In this document: one piece after another, positions 16,564 to 24,640 of the stretch
Layout: every line of letters begins with the position of its first letter
Numbering within the stretch: position 1 is the stretch's first letter
The notes under the pieces: model-generated
The model's database searches: none
What the model was told of the DNA's origin: nothing
The model's input: the letters and a program-made list of their open reading frames with translations, nothing else
Source: CAZMHJ01 sp046350635
GTDB taxonomy: Bacteria; Patescibacteriota; Saccharimonadia; Saccharimonadales; CAIOMD01
Direction of reading: 5' to 3'
DNA length: 64,000 bases
Assembly: GCA_046350635.1 (NCBI GenBank)
Contig: JAXLZY010000003.1
Location: 1 to 64,000 of the forward strand
Translations under genes and position numbers: made by a program

Positions 16564-17829
16564 ATGAACAAACATCCGTTCTTTTGGGGTGCCAGCACGG
16601 CCGCACATCAGGTAGAAGGTGGTACAACAAATCAATGGTCGGTATGGGAGCTAAGTGTTGCCGCCGAGCAGGCAAAAACTGCTCATAAGCGACTTGGTTG
16701 GATGCCAAGTTGGGAACGAATGAAAGACCAGGCAGAAGACCCTAGCAATTATGTTTCGGGTAAAGGTATTGACCATTACAACAGATACGAAGAAGACTTT
16801 GATATTGCCAAAAAACTACGGCTGAACGCGTTTCGCTTTACGATAGAATGGTCACGACTCGAGCCAGAGGAAGGTAAATGGGATCCAGCGGCATTTCAAC
16901 ACTATAAAGACTACATTGCAGCTTTAAAGTCGCGTGGTATAGAACCGTTCTTTAACATTTGGCACTGGACAATGCCTACCTGGTTTACTGACAAAGGTGG
17001 TTTTGAAAAGCGTACAAATTTAAAGTACTTTGAACGCTTGGTTAAAAAGGTTAGCGAAGAATTACTCGCAGATGTTCGTTTTGTCATTACACTTAACGAA
17101 CCGAATGTCTACATGGGGTTGAGTTATGGTAGCAAAGAATGGCCACCACAAGCAGGTAATCAACTGAAAGCAATCTGGGTTTATTACAACCTCAGTCTTG
17201 CCCATAAGCGAGCGTGGCGAATTTTAAAGCGCAAGAAGCCGTCTTTAAAAATTGGTGTAGCCCAGCAACTTGCTAACATTCAGTCGTTTAGACCGGGTAA
17301 CTGGATTGATGAATTGATTGTAAAAATTATGCGTTACAGCTGGAACTGGTGGTGGCTAAACCGCATAAAACGGTACCAAGATTTCGTTGGTTTTAATTAT
17401 TATTTTACGGATTACTACCAGGGATTTAAAAAAGTTAATCCTAAAAAGCCGACAAACGATTTAGGGTGGTACATGAACCCACAGGGTATTTTGCCACTTA
17501 TGCAGCGCATTGCGTATCATTACCCAAACAAACCAATATTTATTACCGAAAATGGCCTGGCTGATGCACGCGATAAAGATAGGCAGTGGTGGCTCGACGA
17601 GACACTTAAAGCGATTGATACAGCCGAATCACAAGGTATACCCGTTGCTGGCTACTTTCATTGGAGCTTGCTCGATAATTTTGAGTGGGCTTATGGCTGG
17701 TGGCCAAAATTTGGTTTAGTTGCAGTAGATCGTGAGCATGGCATGAAACGCACAGTACGGCCAAGCGCAGTATGGTTTGCCAGGGAAATAGCAAGGCGAA
17801 AGGCTCAGGCACGTGGCGACAAATCCTAA
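16564..17829 (+). CDS. Glycoside hydrolase family 1 (beta-glucosidase type)
   Basis: Retaining beta-glycosidase that releases terminal sugars from beta-linked glycosides, probably in the cytosol as no signal peptide is seen. 421 residues. Visible signatures: N-terminal FFWGASTAAHQVEGG, FRFTIEWSRLEPEEG, acid/base Glu in TLNEPNVYMG, nucleophile Glu in FITENGLAD and the aglycone-site block SLLDNFEWAYGWWPKFGL. Somewhat shorter than typical GH1 (about 450). The start was moved 7 codons in from a TTG at 16543. Its end overlaps the YvcK-like gene by 17 bases. Confidence 0.92.
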   Translation: MNKHPFFWGASTAAHQVEGGTTNQWSVWELSVAAEQAKTAHKRLGWMPSWERMKDQAEDPSNYVSGKGIDHYNRYEEDFDIAKKLRLNAFRFTIEWSRLEPEEGKWDPAAFQHYKDYIAALKSRGIEPFFNIWHWTMPTWFTDKGGFEKRTNLKYFERLVKKVSEELLADVRFVITLNEPNVYMGLSYGSKEWPPQAGNQLKAIWVYYNLSLAHKRAWRILKRKKPSLKIGVAQQLANIQSFRPGNWIDELIVKIMRYSWNWWWLNRIKRYQDFVGFNYYFTDYYQGFKKVNPKKPTNDLGWYMNPQGILPLMQRIAYHYPNKPIFITENGLADARDKDRQWWLDETLKAIDTAESQGIPVAGYFHWSLLDNFEWAYGWWPKFGLVAVDREHGMKRTVRPSAVWFAREIARRKAQARGDKS

Positions 17830-18808
17830 AGGTCCAAAAATCGTCATGATTGGTGGGGGCACGGGTAGCTTTACCTTGCTAAAGGAACTTAAAAACTACG
17901 CACAAGATATAACAGCACTCGTTACTATGGCAGACGATGGCGGCTCGACAGGACAGTTACGCGACGAATATGGTGTGTTACCGCCGGGTGATGTACGCCA
18001 GTGCTTGGTTGCGCTTTCAAACTCTACCGAGCAAATGCGTCAACTATTCAATTACCGATTTGGCGAGGGCAGTTTCGAGGGTCATAGTTTTGGGAATTTA
18101 TTTTTAACAGCCGTCGAAAAAATGACTGATGACTTTGGCCAAGCGGTGACTTTAGCAGGAAAAGTTTTGAACATCACGGGTAGGGTTATGCCCATAACGC
18201 TCGATAATACCCATTTGGTTATGCTCGATGATAATCAGCGTATGATTGGTGAATATCAGATTGGCCAGACTAAATTTAAAGGGAAAAACAGGCCCGATTT
18301 TATGCTCGAACCCCATGCCTGGATTAACCCTGATGCTAAACAGGCAATAGAAGATGCCGATATGGTAGTGATTGCACCAGGTAATTTCTATGGCTCGTTG
18401 ATACCGGCCGTTATTGTAGATGGGGTCCCAGAAGCGCTTCAAAAAACGAAAGCAAAGGTTGTGCAGGTCATAAACCTTGTCACTAAGCCTGGTCAAACAG
18501 ATGGCTGGAAGGTGACCGATTATGTTAATGAGCTCGAGCGATTTGTAGGAGTTGGAGTGGTTGACTACGCACTGTACAACACTGAAAAACCGAGTAAAGA
18601 GATGATTAACCAATACGCAGCCGACGGTGAATATCCGGTTGGCTTTAAAGCGAGTGATTTAAAAAAGGCACACTATCGTGCCATTGGTAAAGATTTAGTC
18701 AGTAACGAGCTACCCGAAGTCTCTAAGCACGATAAGCTTGAGCGAACATTGATACGGCATGATGCCGACGCGGTTGCGCGGCAGTTGATGAGAATTTACT
18801 TTTCATGA
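17813..18808 (+). CDS. YvcK/CofD-like (gluconeogenesis factor) protein
   Basis: 331 residues of the CofD/YvcK family, needed in Bacillus for normal wall synthesis and growth on gluconeogenic carbon, and shown there to bind UDP-sugars. Signatures: IVMIGGGTGSFTLLKELK, TMADDGGSTGQLRDEYG, LPPGDVRQCLVALS, EGHSFGNLFLTAVEKM and VVIAPGNFYGSLIP. GTG start at 17813 inside the end of the GH1 gene. Its stop overlaps the HAD gene by 4 bases (ATGA), so the genes are translationally linked. Confidence 0.92.
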   Translation: MATNPKGPKIVMIGGGTGSFTLLKELKNYAQDITALVTMADDGGSTGQLRDEYGVLPPGDVRQCLVALSNSTEQMRQLFNYRFGEGSFEGHSFGNLFLTAVEKMTDDFGQAVTLAGKVLNITGRVMPITLDNTHLVMLDDNQRMIGEYQIGQTKFKGKNRPDFMLEPHAWINPDAKQAIEDADMVVIAPGNFYGSLIPAVIVDGVPEALQKTKAKVVQVINLVTKPGQTDGWKVTDYVNELERFVGVGVVDYALYNTEKPSKEMINQYAADGEYPVGFKASDLKKAHYRAIGKDLVSNELPEVSKHDKLERTLIRHDADAVARQLMRIYFS

Positions 18809-19404
18809 CGCTACTGCTTGATCTAGACAGAACCCTTTTTGATACCTCATCATTTATCGATGCCTTAATTGATACAGTACTGCCAACGCTAAGTGGTAGC
18901 TCACATAAGGATATTAGGGCTTTATTCGAAGCCCAGCGCGCTGGTTCTGGGACACTATTGTACGAACTAAACTACGATGTAATTTTAAATGAGCTTGGGG
19001 TCACGTTCGAAGATTTTGCACAAAACACCAAAACTCAACTTACACCTAATGCTTTTGTGTACGACGATGCGATAGAACTTATGAAATGGCTCGCGGCTTC
19101 GGGCCTAAAAAAACAGACCAAAATACTGAGTTTTGGAAATCGTGCCGTGCAATCGCTAAAAGCTGCTATTAGCCCAGCGCTCGATGTACCGTTACTTACG
19201 ACTGACACGTTTAAGCGAGATTATATTAAAATGAATTTTTCGACTGAATTGGGATATTTAGTCGATGACAAGTCGGGCCAAGAGCTACCAACTGGTTGGA
19301 CCGAGATTCATCTTTTTCGAGACGCACCAAGCGAGGTCGTTCAGCTAAGTAAGTTCCACTGGCAAATTCGCTCATTACAAAATTTACAAACAATCGTGCA
19401 ATAA
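18805..19404 (+). CDS. HAD superfamily hydrolase
   Basis: 199 residues. The nucleophile motif I is clear at the N-terminus (LLLDLDRTLFDTSSFID, DxDxT/V type with Asp then Asp), followed by a helical cap region. Motif II is probably TKILSFGNRAVQ and motif IV LGYLVDDKSGQE. Substrate unknown; phosphatase activity on a small phosphorylated compound is likely. It overlaps the YvcK-like stop by 4 bases. Confidence 0.75.
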   Translation: MTLLLDLDRTLFDTSSFIDALIDTVLPTLSGSSHKDIRALFEAQRAGSGTLLYELNYDVILNELGVTFEDFAQNTKTQLTPNAFVYDDAIELMKWLAASGLKKQTKILSFGNRAVQSLKAAISPALDVPLLTTDTFKRDYIKMNFSTELGYLVDDKSGQELPTGWTEIHLFRDAPSEVVQLSKFHWQIRSLQNLQTIVQ

Positions 19405-19424
19405 GCACTAGCGTGTTAGTAAAC

Positions 19425-19445
19425 TTATACACACCATATATGGTG
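19425..19445 (+). terminator. Weak hairpin after the HAD gene
   Basis: ACACCATATATGGTGT is a perfect palindrome followed by TTTG. The stem is AT-rich and the T-run is short, so termination here is uncertain. It separates the upstream unit from the division cluster. Confidence 0.4.
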
Positions 19446-19516
19446 TTTTGCGAAAAGAATACGAACAAACTGTGGATAAGTGGGGAATAACTTACGTATT
19501 TTGTCAAAAAAAGTAC

Positions 19517-19570
19517 TTGCATGTGGGTAGGAGTGGGTAGTATGCTGTGCTCAGTGGGTAAAAGTGGGTA
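19517..19570 (+). promoter_or_regulatory. mraZ promoter embedded in four MraZ-type GTGGGTA boxes
   Basis: TTGCAT (19517-19522) and TATGCT (19541-19546) are 18 bases apart. Four exact GTGGGTA boxes lie at 19523, 19533, 19554 and 19564. Two are in the spacer 10 bases apart, and two are downstream of the -10 box 10 bases apart. MraZ is known to bind TGGG repeats with 10-base period at its own promoter, so this is very probably an autoregulatory operator. Confidence 0.85.
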
Positions 19571-19610
19571 ACACCACCAACAAACAAAAACCACTAGGCA
19601 GATTACAAAA

Positions 19611-19970
19611 ATGGCCACCGTAGACTACTTCGAACGAAAGCTTGACGACAAGCGTAGATTGACCATACCGGTCGAGGTTCGAAGCGAGTTCAAAAGCGGT
19701 GTAGTCGTGACCCGCGGCTTTGGCAAGTATCTGCATCTGTACTCACAAGATGTTTGGGATCAAAAAGTAGAACCCGAACTAAATGGCTCTATCCTTGATG
19801 AAAGGGTGGCCGACTTGAACGTACAGTTCAGATCAGGAAAGGTAGCCAGTGTACTGGATGAGAAACAGGGGCGAATGACCCTTGAGCTGCATCACATCGA
19901 GTACGCAGGTATCGACAAAGAAGTCGTTGCGGTTCGCGCAGGCGCTTATTGGCGCATCAGTGCGAAGTAG
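19611..19970 (+). CDS. mraZ: Transcriptional regulator MraZ
   Basis: Transcription factor of the division and cell wall cluster, with a swapped-hairpin AbrB-like fold. 119 residues: FERKLDDKRRLTIPVEVR (first DxKGR-type motif, here DDKRR), VVVTRGFGKYLHLYS, and a second half RMTLELHHIEYAGIDKEVVAV. It is shorter than the usual 140-150 residues, with the second half compressed. Its four-box operator is directly upstream. The leader is A/C-rich with no Shine-Dalgarno site. Confidence 0.88.
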   Translation: MATVDYFERKLDDKRRLTIPVEVRSEFKSGVVVTRGFGKYLHLYSQDVWDQKVEPELNGSILDERVADLNVQFRSGKVASVLDEKQGRMTLELHHIEYAGIDKEVVAVRAGAYWRISAK

Positions 19971-20285
19971 TAGCCTTACATTAACAATTTGGTTTCAAAA
20001 GCAAAACAAAACCGACTCGAGATCAGCGATTCGGTAGTCAACACGTAGGTCGAGGGTTCTACGTTAAAAACCCTAGTACATTTCTCAACAAAACACCTCC
20101 CAAAACTCCACCTCACACATAAGTCTCTCAAACTTAGATAGTAACCAGTTGTCCTTAGGCAAATTTTTCAAATTCGCAAATGCAGACAACATTCAGGTGC
20201 TATCACCACAAAAACAAAAACTTACAAAAAAACAAAAAGTTGGCTGCTGAATCGGTGACCTTGCAAAAATAAATACAAAAATAAA
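19971..20285 (+). other. Long leader between mraZ and rsmH
   Basis: 315 bases without a reading frame. It contains a possible small hairpin (AGGGTT with AACCCT, about 20053-20074) and ends in an A-rich, G-poor run (CAAAAATAAATACAAAAATA) just before the rsmH ATG, without a Shine-Dalgarno site. No riboswitch family is recognised. It may be a regulated leader, or hold a promoter I cannot pinpoint. Confidence 0.45.
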
Positions 20286-21146
20286 ATGCACGAACCAGTA
20301 TTACTACAAGAAGTTTTAGAAGCGTTAGCTCCTAAAAAAGGGGAATCGTACCTCGATGCGACCGCCGGTTACGGTGGCCACAGCGGTGCGATTTTAGCGC
20401 TCACTACAAACTACGCGGACAGCGTACTGGTTGATCGCGACCAAATGGCAATTGAGCACCTGCGAACATTATTTAACGATAAGGGAGTCCATATCCTTCA
20501 CCAGGATTTTCTCTCAGCTGCGGAGCAACTCGTTAAAGATGGTGAACAGTTTGACATCATATTGGCCGACTTGGGCGTTTCGTCACCGCACCTTGACAAG
20601 GCGAGCCGGGGTTTTAGCTTTCAGCACTCGGGACCACTCGACATGCGTATGGACCAGCGTCAAACGCTGCGTGCGGAAACCATCGTAAATGAGTGGGCTG
20701 CGGAAACCATCGAGGAAATTCTACGTGAATATGGCGAAGAGCCACATGCACGAAAAATTTCACAGCTGATTGTGGCCAACAGGCCATTTAAAACAACGGA
20801 CGAACTTGCCACCATAATAGCTCGCGCTTCGGGTAAGTGGCAGAAAAAGAATCCTGCTACTCGCACCTTCCAAGCACTAAGGATTGCGGTCAATAACGAG
20901 CTTGGTTTACTTACCGCCGCGTTACCACTGTGGATTCAACTTTTGAAACCAGGTGGTAGGCTCGGAATCATAAGTTTCCATAGCTTAGAAGACCGAATCG
21001 TAAAAAACTATTTTACCGAACACGGTGGTAGTAGATACGATGCACTCTTTAGCGTACCTTTCAAAAACCCGATCACCGCGAGTGAACCGGAACTCGTTTC
21101 CAATCCGCGTTCACGTAGTGCGAAACTACGTGTCGCCGCAAAATAA
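20286..21146 (+). CDS. rsmH: 16S rRNA (cytosine(1402)-N(4))-methyltransferase
   Basis: Methylates N4 of C1402 in the decoding centre of 16S rRNA. 286 residues with all signatures: MHEPVLLQEVLEAL, YLDATAGYGGHSGAIL (AdoMet motif), DIILADLGVSSPHLDKASRG, FSFQHSGPLDMRMDQ, RTFQALRIAVNNEL and GGRLGIISFHSLEDRIVKN. The usual place in the division cluster, after mraZ. Confidence 0.96.
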   Translation: MHEPVLLQEVLEALAPKKGESYLDATAGYGGHSGAILALTTNYADSVLVDRDQMAIEHLRTLFNDKGVHILHQDFLSAAEQLVKDGEQFDIILADLGVSSPHLDKASRGFSFQHSGPLDMRMDQRQTLRAETIVNEWAAETIEEILREYGEEPHARKISQLIVANRPFKTTDELATIIARASGKWQKKNPATRTFQALRIAVNNELGLLTAALPLWIQLLKPGGRLGIISFHSLEDRIVKNYFTEHGGSRYDALFSVPFKNPITASEPELVSNPRSRSAKLRVAAK

Positions 21147-21347
21147 AAACAACGGAAAGGACCAGCGATGCGAATCAAAGTCACTGGTCGGTCGGTTGCT
21201 CATAAAGTCCACGTAGCTGTTTTATAACAGATACAGAAGCTTTATAGCAGCACCCAACCAAAACAAAAAGTTGCTCGCTCTGCATACGTGGGGCGAGCAA
21301 CACCAAGGCGCTTTATCCGTTAGGTGCCACCAAAAACAAAAATAAAT
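21147..21347 (+). other. Leader between rsmH and ftsL with hairpin and possible 19-codon ORF
   Basis: The gap holds a stem-loop formed by GTTGCTCGC and GCGAGCAAC (about 21268-21300) and ends in A-rich sequence before the ftsL ATG. A 19-codon frame (ATG 21168, starting MRIKVTGRSV) follows a GGAAAGGA sequence and could be a leader peptide; evidence is only the Shine-Dalgarno-like match. No T-run follows the hairpin. Confidence 0.4.
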
Positions 21348-21695
21348 ATGACATACGGTAAAAACATTTCAATTAGTCGTGCGAGCGCGTACCAACGAAA
21401 TCGCAACGTCGTGACAATGAGTGCAACGAAAGCAGGGTTAGGCCCCGTTTCTAACGCAATTGTGCTTATTCTCGTGATGTGTCTGTTGGGGCTTATGTAC
21501 TTGACGCAAGTAACCAAGACGAACGCGCTTGGCTATAAAGTTAGTGAGCTCACAACAAAACAAACCCAGCTCAAAGAAGAGTATGCAAGCCTTGAAGTTG
21601 AGTCTACCAGGTTACAGAGTCTTGATAGGGTAAAGACAAGCTCGGTCGCGGCTAACATGCAAGAAGCAAAGCCGACTGCTTTTGCGACAAACTAA
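21348..21695 (+). CDS. ftsL: FtsL-like cell division protein
   Basis: 115 residues from ATG 21348: short cytoplasmic tail, one membrane helix (about residues 37-58, IVLILVMCLLGLMYLTQVTK) and a coiled coil (KVSELTTKQTQLKEEYASLE). This shape and the place between rsmH and ftsI identify an FtsL/DivIC-type divisome protein that would pair with an FtsB-like partner and FtsQ. Sequence identity to named FtsL is low, as usual. I prefer 21348 to the GTG at 21324, which lies in the A-rich leader. Confidence 0.75.
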   Translation: MTYGKNISISRASAYQRNRNVVTMSATKAGLGPVSNAIVLILVMCLLGLMYLTQVTKTNALGYKVSELTTKQTQLKEEYASLEVESTRLQSLDRVKTSSVAANMQEAKPTAFATN

Positions 21696-21726
21696 GATAA
21701 ATAACACCTAGAAGAGCTCTTCTTTC

Positions 21727-21735
21727 TGCTATAAT
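21727..21735 (+). promoter_or_regulatory. Extended -10 promoter upstream of ftsI
   Basis: TGCTATAAT is a TGn-extended -10 box. It follows a 14-base perfect palindrome (AGAAGAGCTCTTCT, about 21710-21723) that may end the upstream transcript. The ATG of ftsI is about 42 bases downstream. Confidence 0.5.
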
Positions 21736-21777
21736 TAGTGTATCGCACACTGCTTATGGCAATGTGTCAAAAGTAGT

Positions 21778-23535
21778 ATGAATTATGTAAAACCAAGACA
21801 GGCAAAAACTGACAAAGATCCCATTGATCGTATTGCAATCCTTAGGATTGTGCTGCTTGCCATTGGGGCGATTTTAATTGGCCGACTTTTTTACATTCAG
21901 ATTATTAAGCATGATTACTACCAAGCTCAGGCACTTGCCGAGCACATCAAAAAGTTCGAAATTTCTGCACCGAGGGGGATAATACGGTTATCTGATGGCA
22001 ATAACTCGGTACCAATTGTGCTTAACGAGCAAAAATACACTATATATGCTGATCCACAATATATAGAAAATACCCAAGAAACTGCGTCTAAGTTGGTTTC
22101 GCTCATTGGTGGCAAACAAGAAGATATCCAAAAAAAATTAGAATCTCGTAGTCGTTATGTCATTTTGGCTAAAAAGATGACTAAAGACCAAGCGAATAGA
22201 GTGGAGGCGTTACAGCTAAAGGGTATCGGCAAACAGGAGGTTAACGTTCGTACATACCCGCAAGGGCAACTAGCTTCGCAAGTCCTAGGATTTGTGAATG
22301 ATGACGGTAAAGGCCAATACGGTATTGAGGAATATTTGAATGATGAGCTTGGTGGACAGACGGGACTCGAAAAGGCAGTCACCGATGTCCGGGGTATTCC
22401 ACTCGCAGTTAATAACGATAACATACTAAAACCAGCAATACCGGGCCAAGATGTTACGCTCACGATAGATATTGGCATGCAACGAATAGCCGAAGAAGCG
22501 TTAAAGAACGGCATTGATCGCACAAAAGCAGTCCGTGGCAGTGTAGTGATTATAGAAGCAAACACAGGCGCAATTAAGGCAATGGCCAATTATCCAACAT
22601 ACGACCCAAGCCAATACGATAAAATCAGCGATATTAGCGTGTTTACAAATAACACAGTAACTGGTGCGTGGGAGCCTGGCTCAGTCGCCAAGCCACTGTT
22701 AATGGGGGCTGCTTTTACCGAAGGTACCGCTACACCAGACACCACTTATTTTGACCCAGGGTACGTTCAGATTGACGATAGAAAAATTACGAACTCGATT
22801 AACTGGGGTGCCCAAACAATGTCGTTACACGATGTCATTAATAAGTCATTAAACACGGGCGCAGTATTTACGTTAAAGACACTCGGTGGTGGTGAGATTA
22901 ATGCCAAAGCACGGCAAACGTGGTACGAATTTCTAGTAAATCACTATCAGTTTGGTAAAACTACAGGTGTTGAACAAAGTGGTGAATCAAAGGGGGTAAT
23001 TAGCGGACCTAACGAAGGTTATGGCTTGAATGTTCGGTACGCTAACATGGCCTTTGGACAGGGTATGACGGTAACACCATTACAGTTAGCGGCTGCCTAT
23101 ACAGCGCTCGTTAACGGTGGTACATACTACAAGCCAACTCTTGTGGCTGCACGGCAAATTAATGGTAAAACTGAAACGTTTAAGCCCGAAGTGGTGAAAA
23201 CTGGTGTGGTTTCTGGCCAAGCCAGCGAGCAGGTAAGGGGGCTCTTAACTACCTCCTTAGGGCTAAATAATAAAGCCGCTTTGCGTGAAGGCTACGCGCT
23301 CGGCGCTAAAAGTGGTACAGCGCAAGAGGCCGACGCCAACGGAAACTATAAATCAGACGCGCATAACGGTGTATATAGCGGTTTTATAGGAGGCGATAAG
23401 CCTCAATACGTTATGGTTGTTCGGCTAGACGAACCAAAGACAGCGGGCTTTGCGAGTGGTGAAGCAGCGAAGACATGGGCTGAAATTAGCAACAAGATAA
23501 TTGATAACTTTGCCCTAAAGCCAAAAAGCTCTTGA
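21778..23535 (+). CDS. ftsI: Class B penicillin-binding protein, septal transpeptidase
   Basis: Cross-links peptidoglycan at the septum with FtsW. 585 residues: membrane helix at about 21-44, dimerisation/pedestal domain (ISAPRGIIRLSDG, GKGQYGIEEYLNDEL) and transpeptidase domain with SxxK as EPGSVAKPL, SxN as KSLNTGAV and KTG-equivalent as AKSGTAQEA. No PASTA domains at the C-terminus. Its own extended -10 promoter is upstream. Neighbours ftsL and mraY support the septal rather than elongation role. Confidence 0.92.
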   Translation: MNYVKPRQAKTDKDPIDRIAILRIVLLAIGAILIGRLFYIQIIKHDYYQAQALAEHIKKFEISAPRGIIRLSDGNNSVPIVLNEQKYTIYADPQYIENTQETASKLVSLIGGKQEDIQKKLESRSRYVILAKKMTKDQANRVEALQLKGIGKQEVNVRTYPQGQLASQVLGFVNDDGKGQYGIEEYLNDELGGQTGLEKAVTDVRGIPLAVNNDNILKPAIPGQDVTLTIDIGMQRIAEEALKNGIDRTKAVRGSVVIIEANTGAIKAMANYPTYDPSQYDKISDISVFTNNTVTGAWEPGSVAKPLLMGAAFTEGTATPDTTYFDPGYVQIDDRKITNSINWGAQTMSLHDVINKSLNTGAVFTLKTLGGGEINAKARQTWYEFLVNHYQFGKTTGVEQSGESKGVISGPNEGYGLNVRYANMAFGQGMTVTPLQLAAAYTALVNGGTYYKPTLVAARQINGKTETFKPEVVKTGVVSGQASEQVRGLLTTSLGLNNKAALREGYALGAKSGTAQEADANGNYKSDAHNGVYSGFIGGDKPQYVMVVRLDEPKTAGFASGEAAKTWAEISNKIIDNFALKPKSS

Positions 23536-23548
23536 AAACGCTGAAATA

Positions 23549-23557
23549 TGGTATACT
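23549..23557 (+). promoter_or_regulatory. Extended -10 promoter upstream of mraY
   Basis: TGGTATACT, the same nine-base element seen at 2736-2744. TTGAAA lies at 23532-23537, only 14 bases away, so the extended -10 box probably dominates. The mraY ATG is 42 bases downstream behind an A-rich leader. Confidence 0.55.
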
Positions 23558-23599
23558 AAACAGAGGTAATAACAAAAATAAACAACAGAAAAACTCATT

Positions 23600-24640
23600 A
23601 TGACGACGATTAATCTTGCTATCTCATCATCAACGTTAGAGCACATCCTATTTTTAGGGTTCTTAGGCTTCGCGTTCAGCATGCTTATCACACCGCTGTA
23701 CACGACGTTAGCCTACAAATACCAATGGTGGAAGCGGCCTCGTTCAACGGCGCTCACCGGTGAAAAAGCGACCGAGTTTCAAAAACTTCACGCCGCAAAG
23801 CATCAACGACACATACCCACGATGGCTGGTGTCATTATGGTTATCGGGGTTGCAATTGTAACCTTATTCACGAATCTTGAACGCGGGCAAACTTGGTTAC
23901 CACTTGCCGCTATGGTAGGGGCAGGCGCAGTCGGCTTATTAGATGATTTTATAAACATTAAGGGTGATGGCAGTGGTGTCGCTGGGCTTCGCTCGAAAAT
24001 AAAATTTTTACTTATCGCACTTGTTGCACTTATAGGTGGCTGGTGGTTCTTTGCTAAGAACGGTTATGATTCGTTTCATTTACCAGGGGCTGGCGCCGTT
24101 GTCGTTGGATGGCTCATTATCCCGATATTTGTCTTAGTAGTTGTCGCTACTGCAAATGCAGTTAATATTTCTGATGGCTTAGATGGCTTAGCCGGTGGAT
24201 TACTTGCCACCGCTTACGCTACGTATGCAGTCATTGCACTTTTGCAAGGTAACTATGGCCTAGCAGCCTTTTGTATGACTGTGGTTGGTGCGCTTCTCGC
24301 ATATGTTTGGTTTAATATTTTTCCGGCTCGATTCTTTATGGGTGATGTTGGAAGTTTTGCGCTCGGTACCGGTCTTGGCGTTGTTGCTATGATGACGGAC
24401 ACGCTAATTTTGCTACCCGTAATTGGGTTTGTATTTGTCGCCGAAGCTGGCTCGGTTATTTTACAAGTAGCCTCCAAAAAGCTCAGAAACGGTAAAAAGA
24501 TATTTAGAATCAGCCCAATACATCATCATTTCGAAGCAATAGGCTGGCCCGAAACAAAAGTTACGATGCGTTTTTGGGTTATTGGCCAAGTAGCTGCAGT
24601 TATAGGGCTACTATTGGCTATCATTGGGGGCTTTGTATGA
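23600..24640 (+). CDS. mraY: Phospho-N-acetylmuramoyl-pentapeptide transferase
   Basis: Makes lipid I by moving phospho-MurNAc-pentapeptide onto undecaprenyl phosphate at the membrane. 346 residues with about ten membrane helices. Signatures: HQRHIPTMAGVIMV, LLDDFINIKGDGSG (DDxxK-like), NAVNISDGLDGLAGG, ARFFMGDVGSFALG and the cytoplasmic HHHFE motif in SPIHHHFEAIGWPE. Its TGA overlaps the ftsW ATG (ATGA). Confidence 0.96.
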   Translation: MTTINLAISSSTLEHILFLGFLGFAFSMLITPLYTTLAYKYQWWKRPRSTALTGEKATEFQKLHAAKHQRHIPTMAGVIMVIGVAIVTLFTNLERGQTWLPLAAMVGAGAVGLLDDFINIKGDGSGVAGLRSKIKFLLIALVALIGGWWFFAKNGYDSFHLPGAGAVVVGWLIIPIFVLVVVATANAVNISDGLDGLAGGLLATAYATYAVIALLQGNYGLAAFCMTVVGALLAYVWFNIFPARFFMGDVGSFALGTGLGVVAMMTDTLILLPVIGFVFVAEAGSVILQVASKKLRNGKKIFRISPIHHHFEAIGWPETKVTMRFWVIGQVAAVIGLLLAIIGGFV

